In this document: one piece after another, positions 17,372 to 29,600 of the stretch
How the letters are laid out: the number at the start of each line of letters is the position of its first letter
Numbering within the stretch: the stretch's first letter is position 1
Source: CAYJLW01 sp964370965
GTDB taxonomy: Bacteria; Actinomycetota; Acidimicrobiia; UBA2766
Assembly: GCA_964370965.1 (NCBI GenBank)
Contig: CAYJLW010000009.1
Coordinates: 22,341-86,340, forward strand
Direction: 5' to 3'
DNA: 64,000 nt
Program-made: the position numbers and the translations under genes
Notes under the pieces: model-generated
The model's input: only the letters and a program-made list of their open reading frames with translations
Told to the model about the DNA's origin: nothing
The model's database searches: none

Positions 17372-17444
17372 GGGGCCGTAGCTCAGCGGTGAGAGCAGCG
17401 GACTCATAATCCGTCGTGCGTGGGTTCGATCCCCACCGGCCCCA
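17372..17444 (+). tRNA. tRNA with CAT anticodon (Met, or Ile2 read after lysidine modification)
   Basis: A 73-base cloverleaf. The acceptor GGGGCCG pairs with CGGCCCC plus discriminator A; the D arm is GCTC-GAGC; the anticodon loop is CTCATAA; the T arm is GTGGG TTCGATC CCCAC. CCA is not encoded, unlike the Asn tRNA. CAT occurs in elongator Met, initiator Met and Ile2 tRNAs. The acceptor has a normal first base pair, so it is not an initiator. Met and Ile2 cannot be separated by eye. Confidence 0.92.
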
Positions 17445-17464
17445 CTCCCGCACCCGCGCGGCGC

Positions 17465-17494
17465 TCCCGTTGGAGGGGCGGCTTCCCCACGGGA
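17465..17494 (+). terminator. Hairpin after the CAU tRNA
   Basis: TCCCGT and ACGGGA form an outer stem, and GGGG/CCCC an inner one. It lies 20 bases after the tRNA and before the giant-gene promoter, where a terminator is expected. Confidence 0.4.
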
Positions 17495-17505
17495 CAGGGA
17501 ACTTA

Positions 17506-17517
17506 CGGTACATACCG
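17506..17517. promoter_or_regulatory. Small inverted repeat upstream of the giant-gene promoter
   Basis: CGGTA-CA-TACCG, 20 bases before the -35. It is a possible operator for the giant gene, but chance cannot be excluded. Confidence 0.25.
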
Positions 17518-17537
17518 CTCATATGGGGTGTGGCCGA

Positions 17538-17566
17538 TTGACACTTCCGCGATGGGTGTTTAGGTT
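17538..17566 (+). promoter_or_regulatory. Sigma-70-type promoter of the giant gene
   Basis: TTGACA (17538-17543), a 17-base spacer and TAGGTT (17561-17566). It is the only near-consensus -35 found in the window. Transcription would start near 17573. This rules out translation from ATG 17523 and leaves a leader of about 34 bases to GTG 17607. Confidence 0.65.
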
Positions 17567-17606
17567 GACCCGGGCGTTGAGGGGAATCCGACCTGGGAGC
17601 GGGGCT

Positions 17607-20600
17607 GTGCTCTTGCCGTTCGGCGACGCAAGGCGACATGAGGGACCGCCCGGGTCCCCGCGCCTCTCCGCCGTGTGTGCTCTCCTGAGGCGCTGGGCCA
17701 TCCTCTGCTCCCTCCTGGTCGCCGCCGGGGCGTGGTTCGTCCTGTCGGGGACGGGCGCCGGTGCCCAGGAGGCCCCGCCCGGAGCGGGAGACGTCGTCGT
17801 CGAGAGCGCCCCCGCCGCGGAAGCGGCCCCGGAGCCCGAAGTCGCCGCCCCCGACCCGGCCCCTGTCCACGAGTCACGGGAGCAGCCCGCGGAGTCCGCG
17901 CCCGCCGAAGCGGCCCCCGAGCCCGCTGCCGCCGACGGGGCGGGCGGCGCACCGGCACCTGAAGCCGGAGGCGAGGCGCCCGGAGGCGTGGCGGACCCGG
18001 CGGCCGGGGACGCTGTGCAGGACGCGGCCACCGCCGATTCCGGTGCGGGGCCGGATGCCGGTTCTGCCCTGGCGCAGGGCGTCGGCACCGGGGACGGCGC
18101 CGGTGCCGGGGCGCCTGCCCCACAGGTCGTCCACCTGGACGTCGACGGAGCGGACGCCGTCACGTATCGCGGCCCCGTCCAGGTCGACGGGATCAGCGTG
18201 CCCGCCTTCGCGTTACCGGCGGGCATCTCGGGCTCTCGTGGCGAAGCGATGGCGTCCATGCTGGCGTGGCTCACCCAGAGCTTCGCCGGTACCGGCGCCG
18301 CCTTCGTGCTCGACGAGCCCGGCCCCGGCAGCGCGTACTCGACCGTGTACGTGGGCGGGGGCGGCGACGCCTTCACCGGCTTCGGTGCGCTCTGGGGGGT
18401 GTCCGAGAAGGTCGACCGCGGCAACCTCGACCACGCCGACAACGCCTTCGTCTTCAGCGACAACATCGCGTCGATCGCAGCGACGGCGGGCGAGTTCGGG
18501 AGCGATCTGGCCCGCTATGTCGCCCACGAGGTGGGCCACCTCCTCGGCTTCGAGCACGTCTACACGCCCCACAGCCACGACGGCGGCGGGGTGCTCGACG
18601 AGGTGGCGTTCAAGCCCTACACGCACGTCGAGGTCGCCAAGGACGTGCGGGCGGACCTCCTCGAGGACGGGCTCCTCACGATCAAGGGAGAGTGCCCGGT
18701 CGGTCCGGCGTGTCCGACGGGGGCCTTCTCGAACGACTACGTGGTCCACCCGCGGATCCTCGACGCCCTGCGGAAGTACCCGTCGTTCTACTACGCAGGG
18801 GCCGTCGGCCCCGACGGCTTCCCCGACATCACCATGGGCCAGCGCACCGTGCACCCGAACGACACCGGCACCTGGATCGCCCGTGTCTTCGACATGGCAT
18901 GGGCGGCGCAGTCTTCGGCGCGCTACACCGAGGTCGAGAAGCTCCAGATCCTCGCCTTCTCCTACGGCTACGCCACCCACGCGATCGGCGACGTGTTCGC
19001 CCACACCCTCGTGAACGAGTTCGCGGAAGGTGTGTTCCCCGCCTACGCCGACATCGTGGTGGGCGTCGGGGCGAACGACGCACGTGAGCTCGCCAACGCC
19101 CTGCGCCACCTCATGGTCGAGGACTACATCAACCAGGCCGCCCCCCGCTACGACGAGGACGGCGAGCGCGGACTGCTGCCCGACGGCGACCTGAGCAACA
19201 GCTCGACCTCCCGCATCGCCTTCGACGCCCCGGTCGACTTCATCTACGAGGCGCTGTTGAAGCCGTTCCCCGGCGACCCCTCCGCCGCCGCCGACACCGG
19301 GTATCTCGCCCTCGACGCGATCGCGGCGTCGGGCGGCGACCCGGCGAAGTTCCGCCGCGCGGGCGGCGACTTCGTGCGCGACGGGTTCGCGGCCGGCATG
19401 CAAGTCTTCGGGTTCGGCTTCGCCAGCGCCGCCAACAACGCCAAGTTCACGATCAGCGCGATCACGGCGTCCCTCGTGGGTGGGCCGATGGACACCCTCG
19501 ATCTGCTCGAAGACGTCGTCTCCGAGACAGGCTCGGGCGACCAGGCCCTCGTCACCCGGGGCGAGCGGGGCCCCATCCTGGACCTCTTCTACGACGTGCA
19601 GCGCGGGCTCGAAGAGGTGCAGCGCCAGCTCATCACGCTCTCCGGGCCACTCGTCCTGCCGCCCGGGCAGAGCGCCACGGAGTACCTCAACGAGCTCTCC
19701 CTCTTGGTCTCAGCGCTCGTCCTCGACGGCGACGGCTCCACCAACCCGACCGCGGAGCAGATCGAGGATCTCGGCAAGGGCTACATCGCCTCGTGGATCG
19801 AGGCGATCGACGACGGCGTCCGCAACTGGGGAGCGCTCGGCCTGGCGACCTCCAAGGCGCTCTTCGACGCCGACAACGTCCGCTACTGGCAGAACCAGCA
19901 GGCGGCGAACGAGGGCGCCGACGTCGATCACGGTCGGGCCGACGCCGAGGGCGAGGTCGGCATCGTCGATGCGATGATCCGCGAACTCGACGACCCGAAC
20001 CACGACGGCTCCACGGACGACTCGTTCGTGAACAAGTACCTCGGCCCCATGCTGGGCGTCCCCGCGTTCGTATCCGACATCACGGCGGTGCTGGGCGAGG
20101 TCGGCGAGCTTCTCGACGAACTGGTGCTGCCGCCGTTCCGTCTCGTGCTCAACCCGATGAAGCAGGCCCTTGCCGACGTGAAGGCCGTCGTGAAGGACTT
20201 CCTCGCCGACATCATCAAGGATCGCTTCGGACTCGACGTCGAGCAGTTCGAGCTCCTCCTCAGGCTCGGGACGAAGATGGACGTGAAGTCCGTCTTCGGA
20301 ATCCCCATCTTCAAGCCCGGCGACCGGGAGAAGGTCGATGGGTACCTCGGCGTCGTCAGCCACGCGTCCCCATTCGAGCTCCCTCTCGACCTGCTGCCCT
20401 TCGTGGAATTCTACGAGGGCGCCTCCGGCGGCATGCACCCCGACGTCGAGTTCGACAAGGAGCGCTTCGCTGGTTTCGCCAACTCCGTGACCCTGGCGAA
20501 GATGGCCCTTCTCCAGGAAGACGACCCCTTGGGTGTCGTTCCCCTGGAACAGCTCTCCCTCCTCGCCCGCGACGGCCTCGCTGCGGTGGGCACCCCGATG

Positions 20601-23600
20601 CCGGCGTACGACTGGGGCGTCCTGAACATGTTCGGGGCGCACGGCGGCAGCATCCTGACGACCACGCTGCCCAAGCCCTCCACGGCCTTCACGATCGACC
20701 CGGCCCTCGACGTCGACGACGTCGCCGACAGCATCTACCTGGGCCCCGGCCACGGCCTGCGCACCGGGGACGCCGTCGTGTACGACCCCGGCGGCGGTGC
20801 CCCGCTGCGCTACACGCACGACGCATCCACGTACGACCTCGGCCGTGTCACGACCCAGCGCACCATCGACGAGGGGGAGCAGTACAAGGCGCTCCGCGAG
20901 TTCTACCTCGTGAGCGTCCTCGCCGGTGACAGGGTGAGCCTGCACTTCTTCCACGAGGACGCCCTCTCGGGCGTCGACGTCGTCGACCTCGAAGCGTCCG
21001 CCGCCACCGGAGCGGCCCACACCCTCGTCACGCGTGTGGTCACGAACCAGGAGAAGCTCTCCTTCCCGGACGGCTTCAACGTGAACGCCTTCGAGGACGC
21101 CAAGGTCGGGGACTCGCTGCCCTGGATGCGCCTCATCGACGGCAGCAACATGTGGCGCGAGAACAGCCTCAAGGTCGTGGACCTCTTCTTCCGCGCGCAC
21201 GAGGGGGGCGGCACGGGCGCGAACAAGACCGTCTGGACGGCCGCACTGCCCGCCGGCAGCTACCGCATGGGCGTCACCTGGGAGTACAACGTGACGCAGC
21301 GGATCCACGGCGAGGCGCTCGCCCCGGCGACGAACGCCGCCTACACGGTCTACGACGGGATCACGCCGCTGGGCACCTTCCATGTCGACCAGCGCAAGTT
21401 CCCGACGTGCTTCGTCGACGCGGACTTCGTCACCTTCGACCCCCTCGGCGCAGACGCGGACGACTGCGAGGGAGCAGACCCGGACTCCATCGGGCAGGTG
21501 TTCACGATCTCCACGGGCGCGCTGCGCGTCGAGTTGAGCGACGACGCAGACGGCCACGTGGTGGCCGGGCCCGTACGGGTCGTCCCGCTCGGCGCGCCCT
21601 GCCCCGCCCCGCTCACCCCCTCGGGCTGCCGTATCCAGCGCATCGTCGACCCCGACACGCTCGCCGTCGCCCCCGGCGGGCAGTCCGAGACGGGCAGCGG
21701 ATGGGTCGACATGTTCTTCCCCACCGGCAACGGCAACCTTCCTCTCTGGGAGTCCGACACGCTGCGGCCGGTGTTCCGGGCGTTCTTCGACGACTGGCAG
21801 AACTACGGGCAGGACTTCCCGGATCTCGGTGACGTCACCTCGACGGATCCGAACGTGAACCCGTTGATCGTGCCCGAGTACGTCCCCAGGCCGTACCTCA
21901 CGCCTTTCGACGCCCCGACACCGCCCGAGACACCGGCCGGGGTGAGCACGGCGATCGCCGCCCCCGGCACCTACGACTACGTCGGCACCACCGTCCTCAC
22001 CGGGGCGGTGACGGCCGGAGACCTCACCGTCAACGTCGCGCCGGCGACCACGGGCGTCACCTCGATCGGCATCGACCTGCCGACGAACTCGTTTACGCGC
22101 TCCATTGGGAGCTTCATCACCGACGGGTTCCAGGCCGGCCAGGAGATCCACGCCACCGGGTTCGAGTGGAACAACCGCTCCTTCGTCGTCGTCGCCGTCA
22201 CCATCTTCGCCCTGCAGGTCGCCCAGATCCTGTTCCCGGGCGACTCGCCGACCGGGGACGAAGAGCTCCGTTCGCCAGGGCGCCTCTCGATAGTCGGCGC
22301 CGTGGATGTCGGCGGCGGCGACTTCGAGGTCCATGCCGAGGAGGTGGACGTCGGCCCGGGCGTCGTCCTGTCCACGCGCGCCCGGGCGGGGCCGGACCCC
22401 GTCCTGAGCCCGTCGATCGGAGACTCCGGCGACCTTGCCCTGCACGCCGCCCTCATCCGTGTCGGCGCCGAGGCGATGCTCGTCGCCCATGTCGAAGCTG
22501 GATCCCTGTTCTCCGGGGGTGACGTCATCCTCGATGCCGACGCCGTCGCGGACGTGTTCTTCGACTTCAGCCTGAACAGCATCTCACTCGAGGGCCCAGA
22601 GGCCGCCATCGAGGTCGGCCCGGGAACGTGGGTCCTGGGGCGTGACGTGCGCATGACCGCCGACGCCGCCAGCGGCAGCGAGGCCGAACTCGAAGACGCG
22701 CTTGCCGACGCGGTGGCGACCCTCGCCCGCGTCGTGCAGCGCGTCGGCATCGTCCCGGGTCTTCTCGCCGACTTCGCTGCTCTCACGGGGCTGACACCCC
22801 TCCCGTCTCGGATCCTCGACGTGATCTCGGACGTGACGGACGCCATCTCCGGGATCGCCCAGGTCGTCGAGGACGCCGTGTCCGACGGCGACCTCGTCGA
22901 CATCGACCCGGCGGCGGTCGAAGGCGCCTACGCCCTGGCGACGGCGCGGATCGTGATCGGCGACGGCGCCCTCGTCCACGCCGACCGCGACATCCTTCTC
23001 TCGGCCCACGCCGATTCGTCCGCCGTGCGCACCACGTCGGGGCGCTACCTGAGCCTGAGCTACGCCAACTCGCGCCCCATGGCGGAGGTGGCCGTGCACC
23101 AGGGAGCCACACTCGACGCCGGCCGGGACGTCACGGCGTCGGCGACGACGGCGAACCTCCTCGACCTCCGCACCGAGGTGTCCAACGCTGGCGACGTCGT
23201 CGGCTTCTCTCTCGGCTTCGCCAAGACCCGCTCGATCGCCCGCACGGTCGTCGACGTCGGCGCCGTGGTCACGGCGGCGTCGGCGGCCTTCTTCAGCGAG
23301 GCCCTCAACACGATCTCCAACGTCGCCATATCAAGTGGCTTCGCCGACAGCGGTCTCGCCGGCGGCGGGGCCACCATCGCCGCGGGCTACTACCAGTCCC
23401 AGGCGGACACGGTCGTGGCCGGTACCGTGACGACTACGGGGGACCTCACACTCACGGCCCGCTCCGTGGACATCTCGAACGTCACCCGCGCCTTCGCCGA
23501 CATCGCTGCGGCGCCGGGCCCGAGCCACTTCCTGGACTCGGTCAACGCCTGGCTCGACTCGATCGACCTGTCCTTCACCATCGGCGACCAGACCTTCGAC

Positions 23601-26600
23601 CCACTGCGGGGAATCGACCTCGAGGTGCCCCGTCTCGGCATCACGATCGGGGCCGCCATGACCTTCGTGGAGACGGAGAACCGGGCGGCGGCCCTCGTCC
23701 ACGAGGGTGCCAAGATCGCCGTGGGCGGCGACCTCACCATCACGGGACACGCCGAGGCCCGCCCGAAGGTCAGCGCCACGTCGCGGGCCATCGCCGCCCC
23801 CACCCCGCCGGCGGTGGCGGTGGGCGGATCGGTCGTCTTCGCCAAGTTCTCGAACCAGGCGACGGCTTTCGTGGGCTGGATCGCCCAGGTCGACGTGGAC
23901 CGTGACCTGCGCATCACGGCAGAGGCCCTGCTCACCGACGACATGGCCCTGTTCGACCCGAATCCCGCCCTGGCCGACGTCGACTCCGCGACCGGCGCAG
24001 ACCGCGTCGGTGAGGAATTCGACGACGCCAACGCCGTCGGCGCGGAGCTCGCCACCGCACTGGCGCCCGTGCGGACGCACCTGCAGTCGGCGCTGGGGGA
24101 CCCGGCGGCACCGATGACCTCTTACGTCCACACCGCGGCCGGCGCCTCCGGGTCGAGCGCGATCGGGGGCGGCCTGAGTTGGATCGACATCTACAACCTG
24201 GCCGGTGCCGGGATCGCCTCCGGAGCCGCGGTCAACGCCGGGAACGCCCTCACGGCCGACCCGGACCAGGACGTCGTCGTCGACGCCTTCGCACACGTCG
24301 ACGTCACGACTGTCGCCGGCCTGGAATCCGTGCTGTCTTTCGGCGGCCTTTCGGGCCCGGCGGGTGACGCCGGTGTCGGCGGGTACTTCTCCTCCGTGTG
24401 GGCCGACAACTACGCCCGGGCATACGTCGACGACCTCGCCCATGTGGTCGCCGCCGACGACGTGGTCGTCAGCTCCGCCGTGCAAAGCGACGTCCTCAAC
24501 GCCGTCGACACCGGAGCCGAGGCCAACGACGTCGCCGTCGACGGAGCGTTCGGCCTCCTCGTCATCGGCCACGAATCCCTCGCCTTCATCCAGGACCGCG
24601 CCAGTGTGAGCTCCGACGTCGTCGACGTGCACGCCCAGGACGGCTCCCACGTGACCCACGTGGCCGGCGGCCTCGCCACCAGCCCGGGCGTCGCCGTCGG
24701 CGTGGCCGCGGCCTTCACCATCTTCGCCCAGCCTCGCGCCCTGGAAGACCTCGCGCCCGCCGAAGCGCAGGCGGACGACGACGCCGAAGGCATCGCCTCT
24801 TTCGAGGCCTTCATGGAGGCCCTCACGGGGCTGCCCGGCCAGTTCGCCGAGGAGGCACCGGCGATGCTCGGCGGGAGCTTCGTGCGGGCGTTCATCGGCG
24901 ACGCGTCGAGTGAGATGGGGCCGCTGGGGACGGGCGGTGACACCGGCGCCGTGGTGGCGGCCACCGCCGTCACTGTTGCCGCCGAGTCGGCGCTGGAGGT
25001 CTGGACGGTCGCCGTGGGTGGAGCGGAGTCCGACGCGAACGCCGGCGGCGGCGGCGGGGAATCGACCGTGCGGGGGCTCGGCTACGGCTTCGGCGTGTCC
25101 GGGGACGTGGCGTTCACGTCGGTGGAGCACACCGTCGAGGCCTACGTCCGCGACGTCCCCGTCGTGCGGGCGCCTGCTGTCCACCTCGCCGCGACCGACA
25201 CTCCGCTCGTCGTCGCCATGGCCGGCTTCCTCGTGTTCGGGACGAACTTCGGCATCGGGGGCTCCTTCGCCCGGGTCGGGCTATTCGCCCAGACCCGCGC
25301 CTACACCCAGGACGCCCGCATTGTGACCCCGGATCTGGACGTGCTGGCGACGGCGACGCCGCGCACGTTCGGCTTCGCCGACGGGGTCGGGGGAACGGAC
25401 CAGAACCTCGCCGTGGCCGGATCCGTCACTCTCTCGAACGTGCTGAACGTCGCCGAGGCCGCCGTCGGCGCCCGCTCCCGCGTGATCACGAGCGGTGCGC
25501 CCCTGATCAAGGGGCGCGCCCTGCTCACGGGGGTGGCGAATGCCGGCTCCGCCGCCGAGCACTCCGCACCCGGCTTCGGGTCCATCGGCGCCGCGCTGAA
25601 CCTCGGCGATCTCGTCAACGACGCCCGGGCCTTCGTCGGCGCCGACGCCATGGTCAACGCCGGCGGCGACGTCCGGGTCGAGGCCGACGCCGACGAGAAC
25701 CTCCTCACCCTCGCCGCCGCCGCGTCCCAGGGCACCGGCACCGGCCAGCACAGCAGGCTGTGCACCAGCGCGGGCGGCGCCGACCCGTTCGCCGGCGGCT
25801 GCGTCGACGCCACCGAGGACGACCTCCTCACGACGTCGATGGCGCTGGCGGACCTCGACGGTGACGGCCGTCTCGACCTCGTCGTGGGCAGCTTCGGCCT
25901 CGCCGCCCGCCGCTACTTGAACGACGGGGGCGACTTCGAGTCCTGCATCCTGTGGGTCTTCTGCTCCAAGACCGGCGAGGTCCTGGGCGACAACTGGGTC
26001 GGGTGGGCCGACGTGATCCTGCCCCAGCGCCTCGCCGGGGTCGTCGCCCCCCAACTCACCCTCGCCGTGGCCACTCTCGACGCCGACCTCGACGGCGACG
26101 TCGACGTGATCACCGGGAACTACGCCCAGGCGAACATGCTCTTCCTCAACGACGGCGAAGGCGACTTCGGGGGCGGCGAGGGCATCCCGCTCGGTTCCTC
26201 GTACCTTACGACGTGGCTCAACCCGCTCGACACGGGGTCGTTCGCCACCGCCGAGGAGCTCCTCCTCTACGTGAAGCGAGCACTGCGCCAGATGCTGCTC
26301 CAGGCGGGCGTCGATCCCGGTGACATCACGGCGGAACTCGTGGACGAGGACGGCCGGAACGTGGTCAAGTTCACTTCGGCAACCCGCAGGCTCGACGCCC
26401 ACTGGGCCGAAGAGGCCCTGGAGGCAGCCCGTGTCCGCGGCCGCCTCGCCCAGGACGTCGCCCTCACGCTGGTGCTGAACGTCGACAACCAGGCCAACGC
26501 GCCCCCCGCCCAGACCACGGTGAGCTTCACCCTCTTGGCCGCGGACACGGCCGGGTTCACGTCCGTCGCCGCCCTGCGCGCCTACGTGCAGGCCAAGCTC

Positions 26601-29600
26601 GACGCCGCCCTCGCCGCCGCCGGCCGCGCTGGCGGGGACGTGGTCGTCACCGTGGGCGCCGACGGCGCCATCGGGTTCGCTGCCGCTGCACGCGATCTCG
26701 GCGAGACCGGCGCTGCCGAGGGCGCCATAGCAGCGGCACGCAGCGGGCCGGGCAACTCCCAGCTCAGCGGAGACGTCGCATTCACCATTCCCTTCGGCGG
26801 GACCGAGATCGCCGTCGCCGTCGCCGCCGCGGACACGGCGACGAACACCACGGCGGACGACCTCGTGATCGACGTGAACGCGGCGATCGTCGCCGCCCTG
26901 AGCGTCGCTGGGCTGTCTCCCGGCGACGTGTACGCCGAGCTCGACGGCGCCGACGTCGTCTTGGACGCCGTCGCCCTGTCCCTGGACGTCCCCTCCGCCA
27001 CCGGGGCCACCGCCGCGATCGGGGCCAAACGCCTCGACGGGCACCTGAGCGGTGCCGGAGTCGACCTCATCTTCCGAGTCACCGACGTAGACGACACCAC
27101 GGCCCTAGCCGTCGGTGACGTCGACCACGACGGCGACCCGGACGTCGTGGTCGGGAACCTCTTCGGGCGCACCAGGGTGCTGCTCAACCAGCGCCGCATC
27201 CAGCTCGGCGCCCTCGGCCTCGAGCCGATCAAGTTCACCCTCGTCATGACGCTCAATCCCCTCACGACTGCTCCGCCGATCCCCATCGGCACCGTCGACG
27301 TCGAGATCGACCCGCTCACCACCTTCGACAACATCGAGCCGCAGGATCTCCTCGACGACATCCGGGCGGCGATCGACGCCGCCCTCGCCGACCACGCGAC
27401 GCTCTCCGTGGGCGACATCGCGGTCCGATTCGACGGGGGGAACATCGACGTCGTCTCGGCGAACATGGGGCTCATGGTCTGGGGCGACGGCGACGCAGAG
27501 GAGCGAATCGAGGCCTCCCGCCTCTGGTTCGGAGTCGGCGTGGACGTCGGGCGCAGCGGCGGCTTCGTCGTCGACACGGTCGACGAGCGCCCGCCGTTCG
27601 ACTTCTCGGTCGATCCCGATCTCGTGTTCTCGCTCATGGTGACGCCGCCCGCCCCAGGGGCGGCGCCCGTCACGGTGAACGTCGCCCTCGACCCCTTCGA
27701 CACGCAGGACAACACGAGCGCCGCCCACCTGAGGGCCGACCTCCAGGCGGCTGTGGACGCCGCCCTGGTCGCGGCGGGCCTGCCGGCGGGCGCCGTGGTG
27801 GTCGACTTCCACACCGCCGGCTTCGTCGTCTTCCTCGGCGCCCTCGGCCACGGCGTCTCCGGGGATCTGGCGGCGTCGGACGCCGTGGAGTCCCACCGCC
27901 GCTACTACGAGATCGACGAGGACCTCACCACTTCCGTCGCCCTTGCCGACCTCAACGGTGACGGGAAACCCGATCTCGTGGTCGGCAAGGTCGGCATCGA
28001 CCTCGGCAAGCTGATCGAGCGGGGCGTCCTGAAGCTGGGCGACCTCGTCGAAGGCGTCGCGGCGTCGGTGGCACAGGTCGTGGGGGCGGGGCTCGCCGCG
28101 CTGGTCGATCTCCTCGACGCCGGCCTCGTCGACGCCTTCGACTTCGCACCGGGGGCGAGCGTGGTCCTCCGTGACCTCGTCGACCTCGGGGTCGTGTCCC
28201 TGGCCGACCTCGCCGCTGCCGGCCTGGCGGGTGTCGACGACCTCGTTGCCGGCCTCACCGTCGCGGTCGACGCCGCCGGCGGGCTCCTGGACCGGGGCCT
28301 CGTCACGGCCCAGGAGCTGGCAGCGGTGGGCCTCCCGCTCACCGGCGACGTCACCGTGGCGGATCTCGTCGCCTCGGGTCTCGTCACCCTCGAGGACCTG
28401 GCCGGTGAAGGCTTGGTGACCGTGGACGACCTCGCGTCCGGGGCTGCGACGACGTTGCGCGAGATCGTCAACTCCGGCATCGTCGCGATCCGGGACCTCC
28501 TCGACGCCGCCCTTGTCGGTCTCGACGACCTCCTCGACGGCGTGCTCGTCGACGTTCGGGATCTGGTCCGGTCGGGTCTCGTCTCGCTGGTCGAGCTCGT
28601 CGACGCGAACCTCCTGAAGCCGAACGGGGTCGACCTGCGCAAGCTCGACCCGCAGTCGATCCTGCAGAACTTCTCCGTCGGCGCCCCCACGCAGATCTAC
28701 CTCAACGTCGACGACTGGGTCCTGGCGGACTCCTTCGAAGGCTTCGCTGCGCCTGTCGAGCTCGAATGGCGGATCACGAAGGCCCTCGCCGTGGGCGACG
28801 TCGACAACGACGACGACGTCGACGTCGTGACGGGCAACATCCTCTCCCCGGTGCGGGTGCACCTCAACGACGGCAACGCCCACTTCACCTCGGCCGACGT
28901 GGGGAGCGACGCCCGGCTCCTCACCTCGATCGCGCTCGCCGACGTGAACGGCGACGGTTCGCTCGACGTCGTGACGGGCAACCTCTTCGCCCGCAACAGG
29001 CTGTACTTGAACAACGACGACGGTTCGGGGACGTTCGCGCCGGGCAGCGACGTCGGCACCGACCAGTACGCCACCACCGCGATCGTGGCCGGCGACCTCG
29101 ACGGTGACGGGAACGCAGACGTCGTCGCCGGCAACTCCCTGCCCAGCATCGCCGTCGCCGGATCCGTGAACTCCGTCACCGTCACCGACAAGGCGCACGC
29201 CGAGATCGGCGACGGTGCCCTCGTGATCACGGCGTCGGACGTGACCGTCCTCGCCGACGGCCGCACGGAGGTCGTCGCCCTCGCCGGCGCCGCCGCCGCC
29301 GGCGACGAGATCAGCATCGGGGCTTCCCTGACGAACACGAACCTGCGCCGCGACGTGGTCGCCGCCGTCGACGGAGCTGTCGTGATCACCCTGGGGCCGG
29401 GGTCTTCCGTCACGGTCGACGCCGAGGCCGGGGACCTCCTCATCAGCTTCGCCGGCGGATCCGGGTCCGCCGGGGACCTCGGTGTGGTCGCCTCCGCCGT
29501 GCTGAACACGATGCAGGACCTCACGCAGGCCTACGTGACCGGCGGGGCGCGCATCGTGACGCCGGACCTCGTCGTGCGGGCACGGCACGAGTCGACCGTG

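Larger units (their letters stand above)
25800..29150 (+). repeat. FG-GAP/VCBS-type repeats of the giant protein
   Basis: At least seven calcium-binding blade motifs: LADLDGDGRLDLVVGSFG, ATLDADLDGDVDVITGNY, VGDVDHDGDPDVVVGNLFG, LADLNGDGKPDLVVGKVG, VGDVDNDDDVDVVTGN, LADVNGDGSLDVVTGNLFA and AGDLDGDGNADVVAGNS, each followed by an R-x-LND-type strand. They normally form beta-propellers, but here long inserts separate them. Confidence 0.75.

Noticed and set aside
17523..17606. Upstream ATG start for the giant gene
   Set aside because: It lies upstream of the predicted promoter, so it would not be in the mRNA. The extra residues lack signal-peptide character.
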